32,215 bases of DNA from Alloprevotella sp. (GTDB taxonomy: Bacteria > Bacteroidota > Bacteroidia > Bacteroidales > Bacteroidaceae): assembly GCA_017476545.1 (NCBI GenBank), contig JAFUZP010000004.1, forward strand, positions 1 through 32,215, read 5' to 3'. Both the position numbers and the translations under genes were made by a program. Below the pieces are notes generated by a model. It worked only from the letters and a program-made list of their open reading frames with translations, did not search any database and was not told the DNA's origin. Shown piece after piece: positions 1 to 6,694 of this stretch. Each line of letters starts with the position of its first letter. Within the stretch, counting starts at the first letter, position 1.

Positions 1-134
1 ACAGCAAGGTGTAAATCAATTTACAGCAAGGTGTAAATCAATTTACAGCAAGGTGTAAATCAATTTACAGCAAGGTGTAAATCAATTTACAGCAAGGTGT
101 AAATCAATTTACAGCAAGGTGTAAATCAATTTAT
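1..134. repeat. 22-bp tandem repeat array, six copies
   Basis: Six identical, uninterrupted 22-bp units fill positions 1-132, and the array may continue to the left of the window. Each unit holds the near-palindrome GTAAATCAATTTAC (first copy 11-24, then every 22 bp) and the 8-bp linker AGCAAGGT. A second inverted repeat, TTTACA/TGTAAA around GCAAGG, interlocks with it. The last box ends GTAAATCAATTTAT at 134. A 22-bp spacing is close to two helical turns, so boxes lie on one DNA face. The array lies beyond the stop of the DUF6078 gene. No ORF is supported inside it. Confidence 0.95.
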
Positions 135-201
135 GCCTTGGTTTGGATGCAGCTCGGTGCGGGAAAGAGGCGCGCTGCGTGCGGACAGAGGAGGCGGGGA
201 T

Positions 202-657
202 TCAATACTCGAAGTAAATCCTCTCTTCGTAGGCATCGAACTCCACCGGGGCGGGCACGCCGTAGCGCTCCAGTATGGCCGCCACGCGCTCCTGCATCTC
301 CGGCGTGAGGGGGTAGCTGCCCTCACGCATACGGTAGTAGGGGCCGAAGCTGACGCCTAGCGCGCCGCAGATGGCGCCCCGGACTGCCGCGGTGTCGCGG
401 CTGAGCACGTAGCCCAGCGCCCGGCGGAAGCCCAGCGCCATGCGCACCGGTGTGGCCGGGGCGAAGGCCGGGCAGCCCTGCTCCGTGGCCTGGCGCACAA
501 TGCGCGGCACGATGAAGGGCTCCTGCAGGGCGCCCTCCGGGATGAGGGCGGCGCAGACCCAGCGCAGGCAGTCGGCGTGGCGCGGGCAGGCGTCGTACTG
601 GCAGAAGCCGTAGTTCTTGGAAATCTTCTTCCAGGTAAGTTCTCCGATTGTCGTCAT
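202..657 (-). CDS. DUF6078 family protein
   Basis: The protein has 151 residues and no signal peptide or membrane segment. The N-terminal third carries closely spaced cysteines (C19, C24, C30, C35) in the pattern CQYDACPRHADCLRWVC, followed later by EQGCPAF. This matches my memory of the uncharacterised Bacteroidales family DUF6078, whose members begin with such a Cys-rich stretch followed by an NPR- or VPR-like region. The cysteines may bind a metal; that is inference. The ATG at 657 sits about 30 nt downstream of a good TATCTTTG -7 element. The overlapping 323-718 reading frame is a shadow. The molecular function is unknown. Confidence 0.8.
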   Translation of the reverse strand: MTTIGELTWKKISKNYGFCQYDACPRHADCLRWVCAALIPEGALQEPFIVPRIVRQATEQGCPAFAPATPVRMALGFRRALGYVLSRDTAAVRGAICGALGVSFGPYYRMREGSYPLTPEMQERVAAILERYGVPAPVEFDAYEERIYFEY

Positions 658-687
658 GGAATCTCAAATAATAATTGGTTACCGCCG

Positions 688-719
688 CAAAGATACGGGA
701 AAAGACGCGCTTCGGCAAG
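688..719 (-). promoter_or_regulatory. Promoter of the DUF6078 gene
   Basis: On the minus strand CTTG (719-716), a 20-nt gap and TATCTTTG (695-688) match the Bacteroidota -33/-7 pattern. The element lies about 30 nt before the ATG at 657. Confidence 0.65.
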
Positions 720-803
720 CGCCGGCGGGGGAATGCTGGCGCAAAAGGCGCAAAAGGGGCAAAAGTAATCCGCGCAAGAGGGCGGTTTTCCGAAACTATT
801 GAT
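720..803. other. Intergenic, no gene seen
   Basis: This is the divergent spacer between the DUF6078 gene and gcvH. It contains three near-tandem copies of GCAAAAG at about 739-766 and nothing else I can support. Confidence 0.5.
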
Positions 804-811
804 TATATTTG
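804..811 (+). promoter_or_regulatory. -7 element of gcvH
   Basis: TATATTTG fits the Bacteroidota -7 consensus TAnnTTTG, about 49 nt before the gcvH ATG. A clear -33 TTTG at the usual spacing is not present; only a TTTTC run lies upstream. Confidence 0.5.
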
Positions 812-859
812 CCCGCAGCAAACGAAAACCAATTACAACCACAAAACCAAGCAACAGTT

Positions 860-1237
860 ATGGCAGAAGTAATCAGAGGGCTCTACTACGCGGAGAGCCA
901 CGAGTATGTGAAAGTGGAGGGCGGCTTCGGCTACGTAGGCATCACGGACTACGCACAGAGCCAGCTCGGCAACGTCGTTTACGTCGATATGCCCGAACCG
1001 GGCGACGAGGTGACGGCGGGCGAAGAGTTCGGCGCCGTGGAGAGCGTCAAGGCCGCCAGCGACCTCATCAGCCCAGTGAGCGGCGAAGTCGTTGAAGTGA
1101 ACAGTGCGCTTGAGGACGAGCCCGAACTCATCAACCAAGACGCCTTCAAGAACTGGATCATCAAGGTGCGCCTCGCAGACGAGGGCGAGCTCGCCTCCCT
1201 CATGGACGCCGATGCCTACGAAGCCGCCTGCGACTGA
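860..1237 (+). CDS. gcvH: Glycine cleavage system H protein
   Basis: The product is the lipoyl carrier of the glycine cleavage complex. It shuttles the aminomethyl group between the P, T and L proteins in the cytoplasm. At 125 residues it has the usual family length. The lipoylation site is K64 in VESVKAASD, within the conserved GAVESVKAASDLISPVSGEV region. The N-terminal HEYVKVEGGFGYVGITDYAQ segment is also characteristic. The ATG at 860 is preferred over an upstream start at 809 because MAEVIRGLYY aligns with family starts and the upstream extension overlaps the promoter. gcvT and gcvP are not in the window. Two lipoproteins follow instead of the purE often seen in relatives. Confidence 0.97.
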   Translation: MAEVIRGLYYAESHEYVKVEGGFGYVGITDYAQSQLGNVVYVDMPEPGDEVTAGEEFGAVESVKAASDLISPVSGEVVEVNSALEDEPELINQDAFKNWIIKVRLADEGELASLMDADAYEAACD

Positions 1238-1289
1238 GCGGCGGAACGAATAGACACACATTTTTCACCCACATAAAACTCAAGCGACA

Positions 1290-1754
1290 ATGAAAAAGAC
1301 ACTTTTCGCACTCGCCGCGCTGGCACTGAGCCTGGCGGCATGTTCCGGCAACGGAACTGAGGGAACGAAGTACATGACCTACGGCGGCGTGACGAGCCAG
1401 TCTGGCGACTTCTGCTTCGTATTCGACGAGGCCAACAACGTGGACAGCATCCCCCTCAACGTAAACGTGAAGGGAGACTCCGCCGAGATCTCCATGGACG
1501 TCACCCTCTTCCGTACGGAAAAGGAAGTGAAGGAAGGCGCAGAGCTGAAGCCCTTCTGGGCCACCATCCACGGCCGCGACGAACAGAAAGACATCGAAGT
1601 GCGTCTCGATGCCGACCCCGCATCCGTAGAGCAGTTCCGTGCCATCTTGGATAAGCCCGGCGACTCCGTCGTAGTGACCTTCAAGGGTACCATGCTCAAG
1701 GCAGACCTAGACAGCATCAACAACAAGAAAGTATGGACCAGCCTGCTGATGTAA
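1290..1754 (+). CDS. Small putative lipoprotein
   Basis: The protein has 154 residues with a lipoprotein signal peptide. MKK is followed by an Ala/Leu-rich core and the lipobox LAAC, giving a mature lipid-modified Cys18. The mature part (SGNGTEGTKYMTYGG...) is a beta-rich, charged domain with no motif I recognise. It follows gcvH by 52 nt and precedes a second lipoprotein by 33 nt, so the three may share a transcript. Its signal peptide closely resembles that of the next gene, although the mature sequences differ. Function is unknown. The start is supported by the signal peptide beginning at this ATG. Confidence 0.85.
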   Translation: MKKTLFALAALALSLAACSGNGTEGTKYMTYGGVTSQSGDFCFVFDEANNVDSIPLNVNVKGDSAEISMDVTLFRTEKEVKEGAELKPFWATIHGRDEQKDIEVRLDADPASVEQFRAILDKPGDSVVVTFKGTMLKADLDSINNKKVWTSLLM

Positions 1755-1787
1755 GCCGGTCGCAACACAACCCAAACAAATAGCATT

Positions 1788-2297
1788 ATGAAGAAACTGA
1801 TGTATTCCTTCGCCGCACTGGCACTCACCGCATCGTTCGCGGCCTGCGGCGGCAAGACCGAAGGCGGCACAGACGCCACCGACAGCGTCAAGGACACCAC
1901 TGCCGTAATGACTCCGACCAACTATCTTGAGAACGAAGACCTCGGTGTCACCTGTCCCGACGGGTGGGAAATTAAGGACGGAGGCTTCGATTATATCGAG
2001 ATGGAGGACGTGAACTCCAAGGAAACCTTCAAGCCCATTATCAAAGTACGCACCATCAAGGACAAGGACCTGAAGTTCTATGAGGACTACTACCTGAACA
2101 AGACGAAGGGCACGGTGAAGGGAGCCGACGTTACCTACGGAGAATACACGTTCAAGACGTTCCGCGATGACAACTCCAAGCTCTATCACTGCTTCGCGGA
2201 GCTGTCTGACGGTCGCCTGCTCGAAGTGTACACCGTGTACATGGAGCCCGAAGCCGAAGTGGTGAAGCCCGTTGTGGAGAGCATCAAGCTGAAGTAA
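1788..2297 (+). CDS. Small putative lipoprotein
   Basis: The protein has 169 residues. Its signal peptide MKKLMYSFAALALTASFAAC gives a lipid-modified Cys20, followed by a flexible Gly/Thr/Asp linker (GGKTEGGTDATDS). The mature domain includes NEDLGVTCPDGWEIKDGG and several beta-strand-like stretches. I recognise no named family. It is the last gene of the gcvH cluster, and a strong hairpin follows about 34 nt after the stop. Cell-envelope location is inferred from the lipobox; function is unknown. Confidence 0.85.
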   Translation: MKKLMYSFAALALTASFAACGGKTEGGTDATDSVKDTTAVMTPTNYLENEDLGVTCPDGWEIKDGGFDYIEMEDVNSKETFKPIIKVRTIKDKDLKFYEDYYLNKTKGTVKGADVTYGEYTFKTFRDDNSKLYHCFAELSDGRLLEVYTVYMEPEAEVVKPVVESIKLK

Positions 2298-2330
2298 GCG
2301 GAAACTCCACCAGGCATATTTCCTGTTTAC

Positions 2331-2363
2331 GCGGGAGGGGGACGGCCGATGTCCTCCTCCCGC
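2331..2363 (+). terminator. Hairpin terminator after the lipoprotein pair
   Basis: A 13-bp stem (GCGGGAGGGGGAC with GTCCTCCTCCCGC, one G-T wobble) has a 7-nt loop and lies 34 nt after the stop of the lipoprotein ending at 2297. The following T-run is weak (TGTATTCTCC), so termination efficiency is uncertain. Confidence 0.65.
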
Positions 2364-2433
2364 TGTATTCTCCTCCCCCGCCCCGCGCCCCAGCACACAT
2401 ATATTATATATAGCGCACCCGCAGTATATATAC

Positions 2434-2491
2434 AAAAAGCCCGGCCCCGCCCACGGCTTCTCCCATGCGGAGAGGTACGCGGCGGGGCCGG
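2434..2491 (-). terminator. Rho-independent terminator of the DUF362 gene
   Basis: Read on the minus strand, a perfect 11-bp stem (CCGGCCCCGCC and GGCGGGGCCGG, 2491-2481 and 2451-2441) encloses a 29-nt loop with a small inner hairpin. GC and TTTTT follow. It lies 19 nt beyond the DUF362 stop. Confidence 0.8.
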
Positions 2492-2509
2492 AAATGTTTC
2501 GCGCGGCGG

Positions 2510-3454
2510 TCAGAAAACCTTGACGAGCTCGTACTGCGTGGAACCTAGGCCGATACTGGCGGCGTAGTCCACGATATACGTGCCGTGCTGGCGGTTGATG
2601 CGCTCGATGAGAGGCTTCTCGTCGTCTCCTTCCGAGGCCTTGTGATTGAATACGAGGTCGAGACACACTTTGTCCAGCGCGACAGGGTCGAGTGAGGCGA
2701 GGATGCCGATGTCCTTCATGCGCGGTGCCTCGGGCGACCCGTCGCAATCGCAGTCCACGCTCAGGTTGTTCATCACGTTTATGTACAGGATGCGTCCCGC
2801 CCCGAAGTAGTTGTGCACGGCCTGCGCGGCGGCTGCCATCGACTCGAGGAAGTGGTCCTGCTCCGGGAGGTTCTGCCAAAGCTGCGCCGCATCGGCGGTT
2901 TTGCCAGCTGTATGGATGTAGGCCTTGCCCGCAGTGCTGGCCACACCGATGCTCGCGTTCTTCAGTACACCGCCGAATCCGCCCATGGCGTGCCCCTTGA
3001 AGTGGGCGAGGTTAATCATGAAGTCATAGTGCGCCAAGTGTTCCCCCACGATGTCGTACTTCAGATGTTTGCGGTCGCTGACGGGTATGCGTATCTCGCC
3101 GAACTCATCCATCAGGTCCACGGCGAAGCGGTCGGCGAACCCGTGCTCGCGGATAGTCTCCCAGTGCAGCTTCGGATCCTGGCGTGTGCCGCCGTAAGCC
3201 GTACAGCACTCCACGATAGTGCCGTTCACGCTGTCCACCAACTGGCCGATAAGTTCGGGCTTGAGGTAGTGTGTGTTACCTCCCTCGCCAGTGGAGATCT
3301 TCACGGCTACGCGTCCCGTTGCCTCTATGCCGAGGGCCTTATAAATGCGCACGAGGGCTTCGGGCGTGATGTCGCGGGTAAAGTAAACCTTGCTCTGTGC
3401 CGCAGCTGCGGCGGTGATGGCCAGTGCCATCAGGAATAGTGTTGCTCTTTTCAT
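2510..3454 (-). CDS. DUF362 domain-containing exported protein
   Basis: The protein has 314 residues. A signal peptide (MKRATLFLMALAITAAAAAQ) predicts export. The mature part matches the DUF362 family: VAVKISTGEGGNTHYLKPELI near the N terminus, the NLAHFKGHAMGGFGGVLKN core at about 150, and GILASLDPVALDKVCLDLV near 250. Cysteines occur as CC at about 83 and CDCD at about 235, but there is no classical 4Fe-4S CxxCxxC motif, although many DUF362 proteins carry one. It lies 75 nt downstream of a TonB-dependent receptor on the same strand with no clear promoter between them, so co-transcription is likely. A role linked to the ligand of that receptor is inference only. Confidence 0.88.
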   Translation of the reverse strand: MKRATLFLMALAITAAAAAQSKVYFTRDITPEALVRIYKALGIEATGRVAVKISTGEGGNTHYLKPELIGQLVDSVNGTIVECCTAYGGTRQDPKLHWETIREHGFADRFAVDLMDEFGEIRIPVSDRKHLKYDIVGEHLAHYDFMINLAHFKGHAMGGFGGVLKNASIGVASTAGKAYIHTAGKTADAAQLWQNLPEQDHFLESMAAAAQAVHNYFGAGRILYINVMNNLSVDCDCDGSPEAPRMKDIGILASLDPVALDKVCLDLVFNHKASEGDDEKPLIERINRQHGTYIVDYAASIGLGSTQYELVKVF

Positions 3455-3529
3455 TGTTGGTGCGGTTATTGGTTTTAATAAGTATATACGAATGTGGTAT
3501 GCTGTCCTTAATGTCCGGGCGGCAAGCCG

Positions 3530-5404
3530 TCAAAGCGTCAGGCGCAGCCCGGCCATGACGGTGGCACGGGGCATGGGGTAGCCCGCCAGCACCTCGTAGC
3601 GTTGCGCCAGCAGGTTTTCGCCATGCGCGAAGAGTGTCAGCGTGTTAAGGAGACGGTAGGATACGGTAGCGTTCCACAGCAGGAAGCGTTCCGTGGGCGC
3701 ATCGGCTGCGGTCGTGGTGTGCAGCCTCCCCACGTACTGCAGCCCCGTATTGAGGGCGAAGCGGCCGGGCGTGAGGCTCGCGCCCAGGTAGAATTTATGC
3801 TCTGGCGCAGCCTCCTGCACCCGTGACATGTGAAGAAGGCTGTAGTTTGTATTGAGACGCAGAATACGGCACGGTGTGTAGTCGGCCTCCAGTTCCAACC
3901 CGCTGTTCTCCAGCCGTCCCGTGTTGATGTTCTGCGGGCGGCCTTCGCGCATCGTGGTGCTGATGAGGTTCTCTGCCTTCAGGTAGAAAAGATTTGCACC
4001 CACGTGGACACGTCCGCCGAGGAAGGCCTGTCGGTAGGACAGTTCGTAGTTCATAAGCCGTTCCGGGTCTAGGTCGGCGTTCTTCGGACGAAACAGGTAG
4101 AGTTCGCGGATGGTGGGGTTGCGGAATCCCTTGCTGACCATGAGGCGTACCTCCGCCTCTTTGTAAAGGTGGAAGGTCGCGCCGCCCTGCGGCACCCACT
4201 CCAGCCCCGCGCGGCTGTGGTAGTCGGCCCGGAGCCCGGCATTCAACGTCAGCCACGGTGCTACACGCTGCCTCACGTCAATATAGCCCGCCACTTCGTC
4301 CTCGCTGAAGTCCGTTCCGTCCGTTGCACTCAGCGGGATTTCCTCCCGCGTAGCTACGTTACGGTTGAAAGCCTTACCGCCAAAGTGCTGGTAATCCGCT
4401 CCGAGCGTGGTATGGTTGCCGGGGAACAAGCGGAAGGTCTCATAGAGGGAAACGCCCGCCACGAGGTCGTTGTGCTCATAGCGTACGCTGCGGGGTGTCC
4501 CGCCTGGAGTGTAGCCGTCGTTGATGTGATGGTGCCCCCAGTTGTAGTACACCCGCAACGCGCCGTCTGCCGTAGTGTAGCGGTTCGTCAGCGCGAGAGC
4601 TGCCATGCCGCGCGTCACTTCCTGGTCGTTGTCCAGCAGCGGTGCCGCCACCGAACCCGGGTTGGAGGACTTGAAGTAGGTAAGGCTGGCATTGCCTGTA
4701 GCGGTCCAATGCTCGGAGAAGTCGTAGCCTAACTTCACGAAGCCCGTATGTTGCAGGAAACCCATATCGGGGCGGTGGTTGTCCGAACGCCCGAAGTTAT
4801 AAGCTGCCGTGCCGGAGAAGTTTCCCCGGCGCAGGCGGCTAGTGAGGCCCGCCTCCACGGTACCGTAGCTGCCGCCCTGCGCGTGGATGTCGTGGTGTAG
4901 GCCGTCGGCTGGCCGCTGCCGTGTGACAATGTTCACGACACCACCCATCGCGTTGGATCCGTAAAGCACGGAAGCCGGACCGCGCAGCACCTCAACACGC
5001 TCGGCAAGCAGCGTCTGGTAAGCGTCTGGTACGGGGTGTCCCATCAGCCCTGCATACTGAGCCTGGCCGTCCACGAGGACTAGCAGGGAGGCCATACCGC
5101 CCACGCCGCGCACCTTCATCGTTCCGGCGGCTCCCGTGCTGACCCCATAGCCCATCAGCCCACGGCTGGAAACGAAAAGTCCCGGCACCTGCTCCGTCAG
5201 CGTGGGGAGCAGGGAGGGGCGGAAATCAGCCGTAAGGCGGTCGCGGCCTACAACGGAAAGCGTCATGGGCAGGTCGTACGCGCCATCGGCAGCACGGGTC
5301 CCAGTCACTACGGCCTCGCCCAGCGAGGTGGAACGTATACTGTCCGGCTGGGCAACGCCCGCCACAGCAACCGCTGCAAGAACTAGTACAAATGCTTCTC
5401 TCAT
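3530..5404 (-). CDS. TonB-dependent outer-membrane receptor
   Basis: The protein has 624 residues, in the size range of BtuB- and FepA-like receptors. A signal peptide covers about residues 1-18. A TonB-box-like stretch (SLGEAVVTGTR, 27-37) precedes the plug domain (about 40-161), which contains the hallmark VEVLRGPASVLYGSNAMGGV. The rest is a beta-barrel with alternating aromatic strands, ending in a hydrophobic strand (MAGLRLTL). It has no N-terminal carboxypeptidase-like domain and no SusD partner follows, so it is not a typical glycan-uptake SusC. The ligand cannot be read from sequence; metal chelates, cobamides or haem are family possibilities. It leads a two-gene unit with the DUF362 gene. 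Confidence 0.93.
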   Translation of the reverse strand: MREAFVLVLAAVAVAGVAQPDSIRSTSLGEAVVTGTRAADGAYDLPMTLSVVGRDRLTADFRPSLLPTLTEQVPGLFVSSRGLMGYGVSTGAAGTMKVRGVGGMASLLVLVDGQAQYAGLMGHPVPDAYQTLLAERVEVLRGPASVLYGSNAMGGVVNIVTRQRPADGLHHDIHAQGGSYGTVEAGLTSRLRRGNFSGTAAYNFGRSDNHRPDMGFLQHTGFVKLGYDFSEHWTATGNASLTYFKSSNPGSVAAPLLDNDQEVTRGMAALALTNRYTTADGALRVYYNWGHHHINDGYTPGGTPRSVRYEHNDLVAGVSLYETFRLFPGNHTTLGADYQHFGGKAFNRNVATREEIPLSATDGTDFSEDEVAGYIDVRQRVAPWLTLNAGLRADYHSRAGLEWVPQGGATFHLYKEAEVRLMVSKGFRNPTIRELYLFRPKNADLDPERLMNYELSYRQAFLGGRVHVGANLFYLKAENLISTTMREGRPQNINTGRLENSGLELEADYTPCRILRLNTNYSLLHMSRVQEAAPEHKFYLGASLTPGRFALNTGLQYVGRLHTTTAADAPTERFLLWNATVSYRLLNTLTLFAHGENLLAQRYEVLAGYPMPRATVMAGLRLTL

Positions 5405-5426
5405 ATTTTATTCTTATAATCCGCTG

Positions 5427-5434
5427 CGAAGATA
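5427..5434 (-). promoter_or_regulatory. Possible -7 element of the receptor gene
   Basis: TATCTTCG on the minus strand lies about 22 nt before the receptor ATG, with a CTTG 22 nt further upstream. It differs from TAnnTTTG by one base. Confidence 0.4.
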
Positions 5435-5525
5435 GCACGATTTTCGGGAGTAGGCGCAAGCAACCTGCGCTTTAGGTAAAAATATCCGCCGTTTGAACTC
5501 CCTTGACAGGCTTCCCACAAAATGC

Positions 5526-5605
5526 TAATCCTATGGTTACGATAAACTAACCCTAGGGTTGCGGAAAACAAACCGCAGGGTTACGATAAACTAACCCTAG
5601 GGTTA
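5526..5605 (-). repeat. Four-box 22-bp palindromic cluster, locus 1
   Basis: Four 14-bp boxes lie at 5526-5539, 5548-5561, 5570-5583 and 5592-5605, each separated by exactly 8 bp. On the minus strand they read TAACCCTAGGGTTA, TAACCCTGCGGTTT, CAACCCTAGGGTTA and the degenerate terminal box TAACCATAGGATTA. Two linkers are GTTTATCG. The cluster sits in the spacer between the secreted-protein gene and the receptor gene. It shares box, linker length and terminal-box form with the clusters at 13533 and 20359. Confidence 0.93.
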
Positions 5606-5611
5606 GGAAAA

Positions 5612-5646
5612 ACTTCGTGCGGGTACCCCACCCTCCCGTGCGAAGT
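5612..5646. other. Hairpin beside cluster locus 1
   Basis: ACTTCGTGCGGG (5612-5623) pairs with CCCGTGCGAAGT (5635-5646) over 12 bp with two G-T wobbles and an 11-nt loop. On the minus strand it is followed by TTTTCC and then the repeat cluster. It could be a weak terminator or part of the repeat element. Confidence 0.5.
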
Positions 5647-5653
5647 CACTACG

Positions 5654-5689
5654 AAAAGCCCTTAGGTGACGGAAGCGCACCTTTGGGGC
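5654..5689 (-). terminator. Terminator after the secreted-protein gene
   Basis: On the minus strand GCCC and AGGTG arms pair with CACCT and GGGC around a small internal loop, followed by TTTTCG. It lies about 40 nt past the stop at 5730 and closes the HU-like/SPOR-FHA-secreted gene group. Confidence 0.6.
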
Positions 5690-5729
5690 ATTCGTGGCAG
5701 AGGGGGGGGGATACCTGCCTCCTATCCGT

Positions 5730-6188
5730 TCATTTCCGGCGGAAAACCATCTCCGCTACTACTTTATAGAGCTTGCGCCGGACGGCGCGCTTCACCTCGT
5801 TCCCGCCCGTAGCCCGGTAGGCGAATGTGCCGTCGGGAAGGCTGGTGAACTCTATGGTCTGCGCATCGCTCCCTATGTCGTTGCTCATGCGGAGCACAGC
5901 CTTGTTTGCGTTTATCTTGTGGGAGAGCAGGAACCAAGTACCGTAGAGCCGCTCCTGCGTGTCGCCCGTCATATAGCCACCCGTCTTGCCCAGGAAGGGG
6001 TAGTCGGGCACGTCAAGACCATCGCCATATAAGTCCAGACGGAGCGTGATGCCTTGCTCCTCACAATAGAACGTGCCACGGAACGGCAACGAATCCGTTA
6101 CCGCAGGCGGTACTTTCCCCGCCACATCCTGTGCGGAAGCAAGGGTGAAAGCAAAGAACAGGGTGGAAAACAGGATTTTATGCTTCAT
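5730..6188 (-). CDS. Hypothetical secreted protein
   Basis: The protein has 152 residues and an N-terminal signal peptide (MKHKILFSTLFFAFTLASAQ, cleavage after AQ likely). The mature region has short beta-strand-like segments such as FRGTFYCEEQGITLRLDLYG and a basic C terminus (AVRRKLYKVVAEMVFRRK). I recognise no family. Its ATG overlaps the FHA gene's TGA in an ATGA junction at 6185-6188, so its translation is probably coupled to the FHA protein. A nine-G tract (5702-5710) lies just beyond the stop. Function is unknown. Confidence 0.8.
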   Translation of the reverse strand: MKHKILFSTLFFAFTLASAQDVAGKVPPAVTDSLPFRGTFYCEEQGITLRLDLYGDGLDVPDYPFLGKTGGYMTGDTQERLYGTWFLLSHKINANKAVLRMSNDIGSDAQTIEFTSLPDGTFAYRATGGNEVKRAVRRKLYKVVAEMVFRRK

Positions 6189-6694
6189 GAGAAGGTTTCT
6201 TCATCGCCGAGGCGCAAAATGATAGTGGCCGCGCCGATGTTGATAATGTCGCCGTCATGGAGTTCCACGCGGTCGCGGTCACCAAGAATATCACCGTGCA
6301 GAAACGTACCCGTGTTGGAGGGAGCATCGCGCAAGACGATGGAGGGACGGCCATCCTTCGTGCGGCGGACGCTGAGGATGCAGTGGGTAGTGTCAATGCT
6401 CGGGTCTACGGTACGGACGGGGGCATTGGCCTGCGTCCCTTTCACTTCACGCCCAACGATGTTTTCCCCTTCAAAGAGAGGGATTTCCTGCTTCAGTTGG
6501 AATGCGTTTTCAAGTACGACAAGCGTGGCTACGGGGGACTTCTCCGGAGCCGACGCACGCTGCTTGTCGGGCAGACGCAGGCGAAACTGCTTCGCGCAGG
6601 ACGGACAGGTGAAAATAAGGACGCGCCCGGGGGAGTACCGGGCGTCGTCAAACATAATCGGCTCGTCGCACTTCGGACAGCGGATGCGTTTCAT
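6185..6694 (-). CDS. Zinc-ribbon plus FHA domain protein
   Basis: The protein has 169 residues. An N-terminal zinc ribbon of the MJ0042/zinc_ribbon_5 kind uses C6, C9, C30 and C33 (CPKC and CPSC). A C-terminal FHA domain spans about 70-165 with VGRE, a divergent DTTHC in place of the usual SRxH, NTGTFLHG, and the LHDGDIINIG strand. FHA domains bind phosphothreonine peptides, so the protein is likely a cytoplasmic reader of Ser/Thr phosphorylation. The ATG at 6694 is preferred over a TTG at 6712 because it forms an ATGA overlap with the upstream HU-like/SPOR gene. No kinase is encoded nearby. It is translationally coupled on both sides. Confidence 0.9.
   Translation of the reverse strand: MKRIRCPKCDEPIMFDDARYSPGRVLIFTCPSCAKQFRLRLPDKQRASAPEKSPVATLVVLENAFQLKQEIPLFEGENIVGREVKGTQANAPVRTVDPSIDTTHCILSVRRTKDGRPSIVLRDAPSNTGTFLHGDILGDRDRVELHDGDIINIGAATIILRLGDEETFS

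Noticed and set aside
1-134. CRISPR array
   Set aside because: The units are uninterrupted identical 22-bp repeats with no variable spacers, and no cas genes are present.
323-718. Arg/Pro-rich 131-residue ORF on the minus strand
   Set aside because: It is an alternate frame of the DUF6078 gene and has low-complexity Arg/Pro/Gly composition typical of a shadow in GC-rich DNA.
809-859. Upstream start for gcvH
   Set aside because: It overlaps the TATATTTG promoter element and adds residues not found in the H-protein family.
1707-2879. 390-residue minus-strand ORF
   Set aside because: It runs antisense through two lipoprotein genes and a terminator region and overlaps the DUF362 gene in another frame; it has no family features.
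5526-5605. Telomere-like sequence (CCCTAA/TTAGGG)
   Set aside because: The resemblance comes from the palindromic box TAACCCTAGGGTTA. The period is 22 bp with 8-bp linkers, and the loci are internal to a bacterial chromosome.
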